NCBI GenBank assembly: GCA_016342655.1
Contig: JAEINL010000004.1
Coordinates: 28,250 to 92,249, forward strand
Reading direction: 5' to 3'
Source of the DNA: Sphaerochaeta sp.
GTDB lineage: Bacteria > Spirochaetota > Spirochaetia > Sphaerochaetales > Sphaerochaetaceae
Length of the DNA: 64,000 nt
Under the pieces are notes generated by a model. The model ran no database searches, was not told the origin of the DNA, and was given only the letters and a program-made list of their open reading frames with translations. This document shows positions 7,634-16,680 of this stretch, in pieces. Position 1 is the first letter of the stretch. Every line of letters starts with the position of its first letter. The translations under genes and the position numbers were made by a program.

Positions 7634-9562
7634 TTAGTCTACGACTTCATAATCGGCATCTTCAACATTGTCTTTTCCGGTATGCTTCTTAGGCTCGGCC
7701 CCCTCGCCTGAAGGCTGGCCTTCAGGTCCACTTTCGCCACCCTCCGGTGCAGAGGTATTCTTATACATCTCTTCTGCCAGCTTGTAGGCGGCTTGCTGGA
7801 GAGCTTCGCTCTTGGCCTTAAGCTCTTCAGCAGAAGAGCTCTGGTTATCAAGTAAAGTCTTCAGTTCGGCAATAGAACTCTCAATTGCAGCCTTGTCTTC
7901 TGAGGAAATCTTATCCCCATACTCCCTGAGAGACTTCTCAGTGGAGTAGACCAGGCTGTCAGCCTCGTTACGGGCATCAATGCGAGCACGTTCCTTCTTA
8001 TCCTCTTCAGCATGAGTTTCAGCTTCACGAACCATCTTTTCAATTTCAGAGTCACTGAGGCCGGAAGAACTCTCGATGCGAATCTTCTGCTCCTTGCCTG
8101 TGCCAAGGTCTTTGGCAGAAACATGGACAATACCGTTGGCATCGATGTCAAAGGCAACCTCAACCTGAGGAACACCACGAGGAGCGGAGGGGATACCGAT
8201 AAGATCAAACTTACCAAGTGTCCTGTTCTGAGAGGCCATCTCACGTTCACCTTGCAGGACATGGATGCTTACTGCTGTCTGTCCGTCAGCGGCTGTAGAG
8301 AATATTTGGCTCTTGCGAGTTGGAATGGTCGTATTACGCTCTATCAGGCGAGTATTTACCCCACCAAGGGTCTCGATACCAAGGGAGAGCGGGGTTACAT
8401 CCAGCAAAAGGATGTCCTTGACATCTCCACCGAGAATACCACCCTGGATAGCAGCACCCATGGCAACAACCTCATCAGGATTTACACCCTTATGGGGCTC
8501 CTTGCCGAACAGCTCACGCACTACAGCCTGAACAGCTGGAATACGTGTTGAACCACCAACGAGGATGACCTCATCGATATCTGCTGCCGTTAGACCGGCA
8601 TCGCGCAGTGCGTTCTTTACAGGAAGCTTAGTACGCTCTATCAAGTCAGATACAAGTTGCTCAAACTTAGAGCGTGAAAGGGTCATGGCCAAATGCTTGG
8701 GCCCTGAGGCATCAGCAGTGATGAACGGCAGGTTGATATCGGTGCTGGTTGAGTTGGAGAGTTCTACCTTTGCCTTTTCAGCCGCTTCACGCAATCTCTG
8801 CAAAGCCATCTTGTCACTGGTAAGGTCAATGCCATTAGCCTTCTTGAATTCTGAAGCTATCCAGTCAATTATTCTCTGGTCAAAGTCATCACCACCAAGG
8901 TGGGTATCACCGTTGGTCGACTTGACTTCGAAAACACCGTCACCCAGTTCGAGGATGGAGATATCAAAGGTTCCACCTCCAAGGTCATACACGGCAATTT
9001 TTTCTTCCTTGGTCGCATCCTTTCCAATTCCATAGGCAAGAGCTGCTGCAGTAGGCTCGTTGACAATGCGCTTGACATCCAAGCCAGCAATCTTACCTGC
9101 ATCCTTGGTTGCCTGGCGCTGTGCATCATTAAAGTACGCGGGAACAGTTACAACTGCTTCTGTCACGGCCTCACCGAGGTAGTCCTCTGCAGTTTTCTTC
9201 ATCTTCTGCAGGATGGCAGCTGAAATCTCCTGAGGAGAGTAGCTCTCACCACGGATATCAAGTTTTATCTCGCCACCAGAGCCTGAGCTTACCTTATAGG
9301 GAATCCTACTCAGTTCTGAGGGAATTTCACTCGCTTTGCGTCCCATGAAACGCTTGATCGAGTACACAGTATTCTCTGCATTGGTTATCATCTGGTTCTT
9401 AGCGGGTTGACCGACTAAGCGATCACCCTTTGCTGTATATGCAACAACAGAAGGAGTAGTTCTCTGTCCTTCACTGTTGGCGATGACCATAGCGTCGTTG
9501 CCTTCCATAACCGCAACACAACTGTTGGTTGTGCCTAGGTCAATTCCAATAATTCTTCCCAT
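7634..9562 (-). CDS. dnaK: Chaperone protein DnaK (Hsp70)
   Basis: A 642-aa ATP-driven chaperone, full length for bacterial Hsp70. The N-terminal ATPase domain opens with [15 protein letters not shown] (residues 4-18) and contains [15 protein letters not shown] near 190-205 and the phosphate-2/adenosine region [12 protein letters not shown] near 330. The linker [17 protein letters not shown] segment (here [13 protein letters not shown]) leads into the substrate-binding domain, and the acidic C-terminus ends EDADYEVVD. It is flanked by grpE upstream and dnaJ downstream, the usual nucleotide-exchange and J-protein partners. Confidence 0.97.
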   Translation of the reverse strand: MGRIIGIDLGTTNSCVAVMEGNDAMVIANSEGQRTTPSVVAYTAKGDRLVGQPAKNQMITNAENTVYSIKRFMGRKASEIPSELSRIPYKVSSGSGGEIKLDIRGESYSPQEISAAILQKMKKTAEDYLGEAVTEAVVTVPAYFNDAQRQATKDAGKIAGLDVKRIVNEPTAAALAYGIGKDATKEEKIAVYDLGGGTFDISILELGDGVFEVKSTNGDTHLGGDDFDQRIIDWIASEFKKANGIDLTSDKMALQRLREAAEKAKVELSNSTSTDINLPFITADASGPKHLAMTLSRSKFEQLVSDLIERTKLPVKNALRDAGLTAADIDEVILVGGSTRIPAVQAVVRELFGKEPHKGVNPDEVVAMGAAIQGGILGGDVKDILLLDVTPLSLGIETLGGVNTRLIERNTTIPTRKSQIFSTAADGQTAVSIHVLQGEREMASQNRTLGKFDLIGIPSAPRGVPQVEVAFDIDANGIVHVSAKDLGTGKEQKIRIESSSGLSDSEIEKMVREAETHAEEDKKERARIDARNEADSLVYSTEKSLREYGDKISSEDKAAIESSIAELKTLLDNQSSSAEELKAKSEALQQAAYKLAEEMYKNTSAPEGGESGPEGQPSGEGAEPKKHTGKDNVEDADYEVVD

Positions 9563-9598
9563 TGTATATTTCTCCTCTCCAATTTATTTCATATTCAT

Positions 9599-9615
9599 CA
9601 TGGGCCTAGCCCATG
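9599..9615 (-). terminator. Small hairpin between grpE and dnaK
   Basis: Perfect 7-bp arms CATGGGC and GCCCATG around a 3-base loop lie in the 83-bp gap between grpE and dnaK. There is no T-run, so it is probably a processing or stability element rather than a terminator. Confidence 0.5.
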
Positions 9616-9645
9616 CAGATAAAGTACTCATACCAAATCCAATCG

Positions 9646-10248
9646 TCAAATGTTAGGCTTGCCAACTTTTACTTTTGTTGGTCGTAATACCCGCCCATGC
9701 AATTTGTATCCAGCGGAAAACTCTTCAAGAACCATTTCGTGCTCCAATGAATCATCCGTAACCACCATACACGCCTCATGCTCCTCAGGATTGAACTCCT
9801 TCTCCAAAGCCTCAATTCGCTCAAGACCCCAGTTACGCTCCAGAATTCCAAAGATCTGTGAGTTGGCCATTACCACACCATCATGGACTTTCTTGTAGTC
9901 CTCAGTGGATTCAGCAGCTTCCAAGGCACGGCTAAAATCATCAAGGGGCTCCAACAGGTCCTTGATAAGAGAAGAGTTGGCATACTTTACCGCGTCTTCC
10001 TTGTCTCGGATCAGGCGCTTGCGGGTATTCTCAAGGTCAGCACGGTTACGCAGCATCTGATTTTTCATCTCAGAAGCCTCTGCCTGGGCAGTCTCAACCT
10101 GTTCTTTGAGAAGAGCTATTTCCAACTCTTTCTGCTCCACCTCCGAAAGGGTAACAGCCTCATCTTGCGTGACGTCTGGATTCTCATCCTTCTTGACTTC
10201 TGGATTCTCATCCTTCTTGGACTGCTTTTTTTCCTGTTTCTTATCCAT
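9646..10248 (-). CDS. grpE: Nucleotide-exchange factor GrpE
   Basis: A 200-aa protein that releases ADP from DnaK. The N-terminus is highly charged and contains a short tandem repeat (KKDENPEV, KKDENPDV). A long coiled coil follows at about residues 40-95, including the family segment LRNRADLENTRKRL, and the C-terminal beta domain ends with the conserved HGRVLRPTKVKVG. GAGGAA precedes the ATG by 5 bases. It is the first gene of the chaperone operon; no hrcA gene lies next to it. Confidence 0.93.
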   Translation of the reverse strand: MDKKQEKKQSKKDENPEVKKDENPDVTQDEAVTLSEVEQKELEIALLKEQVETAQAEASEMKNQMLRNRADLENTRKRLIRDKEDAVKYANSSLIKDLLEPLDDFSRALEAAESTEDYKKVHDGVVMANSQIFGILERNWGLERIEALEKEFNPEEHEACMVVTDDSLEHEMVLEEFSAGYKLHGRVLRPTKVKVGKPNI

Positions 10249-10621
10249 TCCAATTCCTCAACTTTTCCTATGCCATGCATGAGCACGGGCACAAGTATAT
10301 TTGCAAGTTCAAGCACAAAGCTTACCTCATGCCGAACCAATTCTGATAACCTAGTGTAACGTAATGAGTAGCCCCACCCTGGGCATGGCATAACATACTC
10401 ATAAGGGATTGCAAGGGTCAAGTAGTTTTTTCCTGGATATACCCTATTTTACTTCTCCAAACAGAGAAGGAAAACGCTGACAACCTTGAATACCTAAAGA
10501 AAAAAAAGGTCACTATGCAGACACTGCAAATTCTATGGTTGCGTGCATTGTCCATAACGTTAAACAATAGGATTCATAAGAAAAAGATCTGGGATATCTT
10601 GCACTGAAAAACTGGAAATCC
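10249..10621. other. Non-coding stretch: grpE leader and space to the interrupted gene
   Basis: No gene is visible here. 10249-10385 is the likely grpE leader, and contains GCATGGCATA on the minus strand near the SD with its inverse TATGCCATGC near the transcription start. 10386-10421 holds the promoter. A 6-bp hairpin CTTCTC/GAGAAG (10452-10469) may mark the end of the coiled-coil gene's transcript. The rest (about 10470-10621) shows nothing recognisable. No CIRCE element was found. Confidence 0.5.
10392..10421 (-). promoter_or_regulatory. Candidate promoter of the grpE-dnaK-dnaJ operon
   Basis: On the minus strand TTGACC (10421-10416) is separated by 18 bases from TATGTT (10397-10392). This is the best sigma-70 match upstream of grpE; the leader would be about 135 bases. 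Confidence 0.5.
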
Positions 10622-10726
10622 TTAGGAGGAAGCTTCACCCTCATCAAGGATAATCACTTCTTCCTCACTCTCAGGGAGATACTCCACCTGATGCTTTTCA
10701 GCCACAGCTATTTTTTCATTCTCTAA
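10622..10726 (-). pseudogene. Severed 3' end of the coiled-coil protein gene
   Basis: Thirty-five codons, including one copy of the 6-base target duplication, that encode the original C-terminus (LENEKIAVAEKHQVEY..., ending DEGEASS and a stop at 10624-10622). Joined to 12872-14395 by removing the IS and one duplicated TTAGAG, it restores one continuous reading frame of 540 codons. In its present position it has no start codon or ribosome-binding site, so it is an orphan fragment. Confidence 0.88.
10721..10726. repeat. IS target-site duplication, left copy
   Basis: CTCTAA (TTAGAG on the minus strand) directly abuts the left IS end and is repeated at 12872-12877. A 6-bp duplication fits the 5-6 bp reported for the IS1634 family. 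Confidence 0.88.
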
Positions 10727-10743
10727 CTCACTTTCGGCAGTAA
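10727..10743 (+). repeat. IS left terminal inverted repeat
   Basis: CTCACTTTCGGCAGTAA, a perfect inverse of the right end at 12855-12871. Confidence 0.92.
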
Positions 10744-10920
10744 GGAATCCTACTTTTCTGAATTAACCTAAAACCCGATTTTTACTCTTGTTTCCCCTTG
10801 GATCCAGGGGGATTTCTCGTGTTCCTTGAACAAAAGTTTTCCGCTGTAAAACATGATAAAATAGTGCTATAAATTTATCTTAAATATGGCTTAATTTGTT
10901 CTACGAAAAGGGTTTGATGC

Positions 10921-10950
10921 TTGACAAAAATGACTTTATATGCTTATTCT
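10921..10950 (+). promoter_or_regulatory. Transposase promoter
   Basis: Consensus TTGACA (10921-10926), an 18-base spacer and TATTCT (10945-10950). Transcription would start near 10957, leaving a leader of about 29 bases with the SD GGAGG at 10972-10976. Confidence 0.75.
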
Positions 10951-10985
10951 GTAAGTAGATAAACCATTTTTGGAGGTTCCTTCCC

Positions 10986-12617
10986 GTGAAAAAGATAATC
11001 CAGCCGCTTCACAGCACCCATCTCTCCTTCAAGCATTACCCGATCCTCTCCGCCTTCTTCAAGCAATACGGGCTCTTCGCGTTCTTTGACTTCCATCTCC
11101 CCAAGAAACGCCACTTCCAAGTCTCCCACGCCCAGTGCCTGCTGCTCTTCGTGTGTGACTGCCTCACCTCCCGCACCCCCCTGTACCTGTACAAGAACCT
11201 TGTTGAGGATCTGGATGTGGAGTTGATTTTCGGCCCCGGTGTCAGGCCGGAAGACTTGAACGAGTATGCGATGGGCGAGACGCTGGATGCAATTAGGAAA
11301 TTCGGAGGGAGCAAGCTCTTCTTTCTCTTGTTGAAACACCTCAGGAGCCAGATAAAACTTGATATGACGCATCTGCACGCCGATACCACCAACTTTTCGG
11401 TGGCCGGGGAATACGACGGGGGAGACGTGGAGTCGACCTGCATCAGCATCGATTATGGTCACCCGAAAGACATGAGGACAGACCTCAAGCGTTGGGCGCT
11501 TATGATGATTGTCAATGCCCAGGGCATACCCGTGGCAATGAAGGCGCTGGACGGGAACTCCAGCGACAAGAAGACGATCATAGAGGGGATGAAGGCTCTG
11601 GCTGCTGAGGAAACGGCTCACAGCACCTTTATTGCAGACAGCGCCTTCTACACCAAAGACAACATCACCTCCTTTACAGGGAAATGGGTCACCCATGCAC
11701 CTGACCAGCTGAACGAGGTGAAGAGGTACCAGGAGATGGCTGACCTCCCCTTTGTCGATTGCCAGGCCGAAGGGTACAGGATGTACGGCTTCCCCTCTTC
11801 CTATGGGGATGTTGGGCAGAGGTGGGTCCTTGTCCGCAGCGAGCAGATGTACAAGCGACAGGAAAAGACCCTGGAGAGGAAACAGGAGAAACACCTGGAG
11901 AAAGCCAGTGCAGAGGCTTATCATCTGCAGGCCACAAAGTTCAAGTGCGAAGAGGACGCATTGGCGGAGGCCGGGAGACTGATAGCCAAATGGCCTTTGC
12001 TGAAGGCCATCGGGACCGAGGTCAGCTCCAATCCTGTGGAATCGGATGGCTCGAGGGGCAGGCCGAAGAAGGGGGAGGAATCTGTCGTATTCTCAGTCAG
12101 CGTCACCTATGCCAAGGATCCCTTGGCCTTTGGGGAGGCTTGCAGGTCGCTGGGAAAATTCATGCTCGCTAGCAACGACCTCTCCATGACAGACGAGCAG
12201 ATACTGCAAAGCTATAAGGAGCAGGCAAATGTGGAGCGGGGCTTTAGGTTTCTCAAGGACGGTGATCTCCGCCTCACCCCCGTCTTTCTCAAGAGCCCCG
12301 GTCGCATAGAGGCCCTGAGCTTCGTCATGTGTCTCTCGCTTATGGTCTATGCGATATTGGAGAATCAGCTGAGGGAGGCCCTTGCAGAGAAGAACGAGAC
12401 GATCCATATCCAGGATTCGGGCCCTGCCGATTACAAGGACAATGCCAAGCCAACGCTGAAGAAGGTCTTTGTGCTGTTCGAGCACCTGGGCACGAACTCG
12501 GTCACCATGCCTGGGGGTGAGGAGCTGATGATACGAAACTCCCTTCCCCCGGAGGTGAGTAAGGTCCTGACTTTCCTCGGGCCCAATTACCAGAAGGCCT
12601 TTGACAGGAGGCTATGA
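10986..12617 (+). CDS. IS1634-family DDE transposase
   Basis: A 543-aa transposase that starts at GTG with GGAGG 9 bases upstream. The N-terminal part is the helical region common in this family (DUF4277-like). The RNase-H-like catalytic core has the first Asp in HADTTNFSV (about residue 135), the second in FIADSAFY (about 217), and the Glu in EQANVERGFRFLKDGDL (about 420), the typical spacing for IS4-superfamily enzymes with an insertion before the last acidic residue. No frameshift or stop is seen. G+C looks higher than in the flanking genes, consistent with a mobile origin. Confidence 0.92.
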   Translation: MKKIIQPLHSTHLSFKHYPILSAFFKQYGLFAFFDFHLPKKRHFQVSHAQCLLLFVCDCLTSRTPLYLYKNLVEDLDVELIFGPGVRPEDLNEYAMGETLDAIRKFGGSKLFFLLLKHLRSQIKLDMTHLHADTTNFSVAGEYDGGDVESTCISIDYGHPKDMRTDLKRWALMMIVNAQGIPVAMKALDGNSSDKKTIIEGMKALAAEETAHSTFIADSAFYTKDNITSFTGKWVTHAPDQLNEVKRYQEMADLPFVDCQAEGYRMYGFPSSYGDVGQRWVLVRSEQMYKRQEKTLERKQEKHLEKASAEAYHLQATKFKCEEDALAEAGRLIAKWPLLKAIGTEVSSNPVESDGSRGRPKKGEESVVFSVSVTYAKDPLAFGEACRSLGKFMLASNDLSMTDEQILQSYKEQANVERGFRFLKDGDLRLTPVFLKSPGRIEALSFVMCLSLMVYAILENQLREALAEKNETIHIQDSGPADYKDNAKPTLKKVFVLFEHLGTNSVTMPGGEELMIRNSLPPEVSKVLTFLGPNYQKAFDRRL

Positions 12618-12835
12618 GCAGGCACCAAGAACAGCTGACCCCCCATACCAAGCATCCAGAGAAAGCCACCCATATTGAGTGGTCATCAGGCATGCCCACA
12701 GGCAAGAAAAGATAGTGATGACACTTGGCTGGACAAGAAAATCCTGTCCGTACACTCTCAGAAACGATGAAAAGTCCAGGATGCGGAGGTGAAACACCAG
12801 GTTGAGGAGACCTTCCAGGACTGATTTTCCGTTAT

Positions 12836-14395
12836 TCAAGATACTGGTAATCCGTTACTGCCGAAAGTGAGCTCTAAAGCACTATTCTCTTTTTCCTTAA
12901 CGGGGACACCTTCCTCTGCATCTCTCTTTATACCCTCTGGATCTTCACAAAGGGCCATATCGAACACAACGGAGGGAAGGTTCTCTTCATCCAGAGTATC
13001 CAGGGGTATTTCTTCAGCTGGTACAATACTTTCCACTTCAACAAAAGGTTCATCCACGACAGCAGACTCTTTCTCTAAGGGTTTGCATACTTCATCAACT
13101 AACGCCATGGCAAAGACAACTGAGCGAGGAGATCCCTCAGTCTCTGATTTCTTGAGAAAGGCAAGCTTTTCTTTCCTCAGGCTGGCAAGCGATTCTTGGA
13201 GTTGGTTGGATTGCTGGTGCATAAGGGCGAGGGAAGAAGATGCTCTCTCCTCCATACTCTGTAGTGCCTCCAGGGTTTGCTCACCTTTGATCGTCTCTTG
13301 GAGTAAGGTGTTCAATTCCTCTTTGAAGGAGAGTAAGGACGCATGCTCTGAGGCACCTAGGAGCTTGCTCACGGCCCTCGCCTGTCCAAGGCGTAGAGAG
13401 AGCTCCTTAAGATACTCTGAGACCACCATGATCATATTCTGGAAGGAGATGTCTGTTTTCTGGAGGGTCATCTCGAAAATCCTGGACATCTCGTTGTTGC
13501 TCTGCTGGACAAAGCTCTGCATCTCTTCCGTAATGCGGCCTAGAGCCTTCTCTTCAATGGCAAGCAACTCTTCCTCTTGTCTCTTTTGTTGGTCTGCATA
13601 CGTAGCCTGAAGCCGGGCGAACTCTCTCTGTTGCTCTTGCATCTTCTCACTGGCCTGCCTATACGCAACCTGTAGTCCCTTCTCATGCCCAAGCATCTGC
13701 TGGTCGCCCTCTTCACTAAGCTGACGCAACTTAGCAGCCTGTACTGAAACAAGATTCAGAGATGCTTCCTGACGGTTCTTAAGGGTTTCTGTGTGCTCTG
13801 CAATTAGAGCAAGGTTATCCTGCTCCGCCTGTTGCACTTCCTTCTCATACTCCTGGAGTCTGGCAAAGGATGCACTGTGCATCTCCTTGACCCTGAGATG
13901 TTGGATGCGTAGGTTCTCTTCACCCTCAGAAAATTGCTCTCCTAGGGCATCCTTGAACTGCTCAAATCGCAGGTCAAAGGCAGAGAAGCTCTCTTGCACA
14001 CGGCTAAGGTTGGCAACCTCAGCCTTCACCACCACCACCTTCTTTTCAACTTGGGACGTGATGCTTTCCAATTGTGTCAGGGAAGTCTGATAGGTCACAA
14101 GCACCTTCTGGAGTGTGGCAAGGTCTTCACTACGAGCTTCCAAATCAGCAAATTGCAAATCGACATGGCTAATAAGCAAATGGGACTCATCAATCTTCTT
14201 GCTGATACGCTCTTCAACTTTCTGTACGAGTTCATTGAATTGGGTCTGACTATTCTCAATATTCTTGAGCAAGGCCTGTGATCTTTTTCTGATAAGGTCC
14301 ACACGCTGATTACGTTTGTCATCAGAGCGCAAGAGGAAAATAATGATCAAAGTCAGAATAAAGAGGACAACCGGCAACAATAACTCGAAACCCAT
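12836..14395 (-). CDS. Membrane-anchored coiled-coil protein (SpiroCoCo-like), C-terminus replaced by IS sequence
   Basis: The present reading frame is 519 aa, of which the last 11 (LTFGSNGLPVS) are encoded by the IS end; the uninterrupted protein was 540 aa. Residues 4-22 form one hydrophobic N-terminal anchor. Residues about 30-400 are almost continuously coiled-coil, rich in Glu, Gln and Leu. The C-terminal part is acidic and holds two similar short motifs, SVVFAMAL and SVVFDMAL. It resembles the large coiled-coil proteins common in spirochaetes, but the function is unknown. GGAGG precedes the ATG. It follows the HAD gene by 16 bases in the ptsI-der operon. Confidence 0.8.
   Translation of the reverse strand: MGFELLLPVVLFILTLIIIFLLRSDDKRNQRVDLIRKRSQALLKNIENSQTQFNELVQKVEERISKKIDESHLLISHVDLQFADLEARSEDLATLQKVLVTYQTSLTQLESITSQVEKKVVVVKAEVANLSRVQESFSAFDLRFEQFKDALGEQFSEGEENLRIQHLRVKEMHSASFARLQEYEKEVQQAEQDNLALIAEHTETLKNRQEASLNLVSVQAAKLRQLSEEGDQQMLGHEKGLQVAYRQASEKMQEQQREFARLQATYADQQKRQEEELLAIEEKALGRITEEMQSFVQQSNNEMSRIFEMTLQKTDISFQNMIMVVSEYLKELSLRLGQARAVSKLLGASEHASLLSFKEELNTLLQETIKGEQTLEALQSMEERASSSLALMHQQSNQLQESLASLRKEKLAFLKKSETEGSPRSVVFAMALVDEVCKPLEKESAVVDEPFVEVESIVPAEEIPLDTLDEENLPSVVFDMALCEDPEGIKRDAEEGVPVKEKENSALELTFGSNGLPVS
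12855..12871 (-). repeat. IS right terminal inverted repeat
   Basis: TTACTGCCGAAAGTGAG on the plus strand, the exact inverse of 10727-10743. It also encodes the new residues LTFGS of the interrupted coiled-coil gene. Confidence 0.92.
12872..12877. repeat. IS target-site duplication, right copy
   Basis: CTCTAA, identical to 10721-10726, next to the right IS end. Confidence 0.88.
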
Positions 14396-14411
14396 AGCAG
14401 ACCTCCATGAT

Positions 14412-15116
14412 TCAGAATACCAGAGATATGAACTCCTTCCAAGAACTGATTACCAAATCAGCATCAGAATACCCTTTCTTTGACGAAGTGATCAGAGCCG
14501 AATGCATCCCTGCCCTCTTTGCCCCCTGACAGTCCTTGGTATAGCTGTCTCCCACATACAGCACTTCATTGGGAGAGGCATCCACATGATCCAAAAGATA
14601 GGAGAAGGCTTTCGCACTCGGCTTCAGATAGCCGCTGCCCTCAGAACTGAGGGCAACATCCACAAGGTCTGCAATGCCTAGGGTCTGTAGTTTCTGCGCC
14701 ACAGGGAAGTCACTGAATACCACTATCTGCAACCCTTCCCGTTTAGCCATCATGAGAGCCTCACGCATATGTGCATACGCCTTGATGGTAAGAAAGGTAT
14801 GCTGCCAAGCATCATAGAACTGAGCATCAATCCTATGACGCATGAGAAGCGTCCCCCTCTCTGTCGCCTTTTCACCAAATTTTTCGAGCATCAGGTTTGC
14901 CTGACGGGTGAGCAAGCCATCACGGGTTGCAGGCTTGGTGTCCTGCTCTTCCTGTTCAAGACGATACCTCTGTCTCACTGCGTTGAAACGCACGCCCAAC
15001 AAGAGCGAGGGAAAGACAGAACGGATCATCCGCAGGCTGAGCATACGCTTGGGGTAGAGAGTCCCATCGATATCCAGACAGAGGGCTCTGATAGAGTGTT
15101 CTTGTACGAATCCCAT
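14412..15116 (-). CDS. HAD-superfamily hydrolase
   Basis: I start the protein at the ATG at 15116 (MGFVQEHSIRALCLDIDG, 234 aa); a longer frame to 15305 lies inside der and reads through its basic tail, so it is rejected. The four HAD motifs are present: LDIDGTLY with the nucleophile Asp (about residue 15), VVFSDF (motif II), the Lys in YLKPSAKAF (motif III) and YVGDSYTKDC (motif IV). Enzymes of this family are mostly phosphatases acting on small phosphorylated metabolites; the substrate cannot be inferred. It follows der by one base and precedes the coiled-coil gene by 16 bases. Confidence 0.82.
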   Translation of the reverse strand: MGFVQEHSIRALCLDIDGTLYPKRMLSLRMIRSVFPSLLLGVRFNAVRQRYRLEQEEQDTKPATRDGLLTRQANLMLEKFGEKATERGTLLMRHRIDAQFYDAWQHTFLTIKAYAHMREALMMAKREGLQIVVFSDFPVAQKLQTLGIADLVDVALSSEGSGYLKPSAKAFSYLLDHVDASPNEVLYVGDSYTKDCQGAKRAGMHSALITSSKKGYSDADLVISSWKEFISLVF

Positions 15117-15117
15117 C

Positions 15118-16680
15118 CTAGCCCCGTTTCTTCGTTTCGGCGTTTCGCCCCTGCTTTGCATTCCGCTTTTCCGTTTTACCCTGGGCCGCCTTGTTCCCTG
15201 GCTTGGTACCCTTGGACTTGGCCACAGCCTTGCCTCCTGTACGTCTGGCTGAAGAGACGTCCTTAGAAGGCCGGATTCCCTTAGAAATCCTTTTTGGCCT
15301 ATCATTAAGGGAAGCGTTTCTTTTACGTTCTCGCAGATTTATCTCAATAGGTACCTGGGTAAATCCAAGGTCACGCCTGACGCAGTTCTTCATATACTGT
15401 ATGTACGTCTGGGGAAAATCCTTGACCCTGTTCACAAACATCAGGAATCGAATTGGATTTGCGCTGATCTGCGTACCATACATGACCTTGAAGTGCCCAC
15501 TCGATCCTCGGGGGGGCTGATAGGCCGCACTCCAATCCTTGAGGGCTGTGTTCAATGTTGAGGTATCAATTCGTTTGTTGAGCTGTTTCCATACACCCCA
15601 GACGGTATCAAGCAACTTGCCTATATCAATGCCTTGTGTGGCGCTGATTGCTACAATCGGGGAAAAGCTAAGGACAGGGAAGAGAAAGCGCATCCTATCC
15701 TTGATCGCATCAAGCTCGTTACCGATGCCGGGGAGCAAGTCAATCTTGTTCAGAACTAGGATGATGCCCTTGCCTCTCCGTACGATAAGCTGGGCGATCT
15801 TCTTGTCCTGGTCGGAGAGCCCTTCGATGGAGTCGATCATCAGCAACACGACATCCGCATCATCAATGGTCTTTATTGCCCTGTTCACTGAGTAGTATTC
15901 GACATCCGCATCAACCTTGTTCTTCCTGCGAATCCCTGCAGTATCGAGCACGGTAAAATCACTTCCCTTGTAGGAAAATGCACCCATGACCACATCACGT
16001 GTGGTGCCGGCAATATCGCTGACTATGGAAATTTCTTCTCCGACCAGCAGGTTTGCAAGGGTACTCTTGCCCGTATTAGGTTTTCCCAAGATGGCAAGCT
16101 TGACGCTATCCAACTCTTCTGGAGCCTCATCCAGGCTGATAAGGTTCAGCATGCCAAGCAGTGTGTCTTCCAACTCTTCAATACCATGACCATGCGCAGC
16201 TGATATACCCAGGACACGCTGGTAGCCGTATTCGTAATACTCCCAAAGGAGGTCATCACGTGAAGGGGTGTCTATCTTGTTGACCACCAACACCATCTTT
16301 TCGGTGAAGGGGCGAAGGAATTCCAGAAGCTCTCGGTCTTCTGCTGTCACCTCTGTACAATCCATCATAAACACGATGGCGTCAGCAATTTTCAGCAGGG
16401 CGAGACTCTTATCGGCAACCAGGCCATCAAGGCCTTCACGGTCTATCTTGACCCCGCCGGAGTCAATGATGGTCACCGGGTGGTTACCCAGAAGCCATCG
16501 CTCGGGGATAGGGTCACGCGTGACTCCTGGAGTTGGGTCGGTAATGGCTCTCCTTTTGCCGATGAGACGATTGAAGAGTGTTGATTTGCCCACATTGGGT
16601 CTTCCAATAATGGCAATTACAGGCATTTTAGGCTGCCCAATATCAAGTTCAGATGGTGGTGAGATGATCGAATCGGTCAT
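15118..16680 (-). CDS. der: Ribosome-assembly GTPase Der (EngA)
   Basis: A 520-aa protein with two tandem G domains, needed for 50S subunit assembly. G domain 1: GRPNVGKST (residues 26-34), DSGG, NKID. G domain 2: GKPNTGKST (about 205-213), DTAGIRR, NKID. A KH-like domain follows and includes PQTYIQYMKNCVRRDLGF. The final 60-70 residues are unusually rich in Lys and Arg, longer than in most Der proteins, and may bind rRNA. The start at 16680 is chosen for its SD AAGGGAG 7 bases upstream; it overlaps the end of ptsI by 32 bases. An internal ATG at 16626 would give the conventional N-terminus but has a poor SD. Confidence 0.93.
   Translation of the reverse strand: MTDSIISPPSELDIGQPKMPVIAIIGRPNVGKSTLFNRLIGKRRAITDPTPGVTRDPIPERWLLGNHPVTIIDSGGVKIDREGLDGLVADKSLALLKIADAIVFMMDCTEVTAEDRELLEFLRPFTEKMVLVVNKIDTPSRDDLLWEYYEYGYQRVLGISAAHGHGIEELEDTLLGMLNLISLDEAPEELDSVKLAILGKPNTGKSTLANLLVGEEISIVSDIAGTTRDVVMGAFSYKGSDFTVLDTAGIRRKNKVDADVEYYSVNRAIKTIDDADVVLLMIDSIEGLSDQDKKIAQLIVRRGKGIILVLNKIDLLPGIGNELDAIKDRMRFLFPVLSFSPIVAISATQGIDIGKLLDTVWGVWKQLNKRIDTSTLNTALKDWSAAYQPPRGSSGHFKVMYGTQISANPIRFLMFVNRVKDFPQTYIQYMKNCVRRDLGFTQVPIEINLRERKRNASLNDRPKRISKGIRPSKDVSSARRTGGKAVAKSKGTKPGNKAAQGKTEKRNAKQGRNAETKKRG

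Larger units (their letters stand above)
10727..12871 (+). mobile_element. Complete IS1634-type insertion sequence, 2145 bp
   Basis: The element is bounded by perfect 17-bp inverted repeats (CTCACTTTCGGCAGTAA at 10727-10743 and its complement at 12855-12871), with weaker similarity extending about 20 bp further inward. It is flanked by identical 6-bp direct repeats. It carries one intact transposase gene with its own promoter. The intact ends, intact transposase and perfect target duplication indicate a recent insertion and a potentially active copy. It interrupts the last gene of the ptsI-der operon and points the opposite way. Confidence 0.92.

Noticed and set aside
10249..10421. A CIRCE operator upstream of grpE
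   Set aside because: Neither TTAGCACTC nor GAGTGCTAA, nor a close variant, was found.
10944..11924. A 326-codon open frame on the minus strand opposite the transposase
   Set aside because: It lies wholly antisense to an intact, recognisable transposase, has no SD, and its composition is that of a frame shadow.
15117..15305. An N-terminal extension of the HAD protein
   Set aside because: It would read the basic tail of der in another frame; the ATG at 15116 directly follows the der stop and gives the conserved N-terminus.
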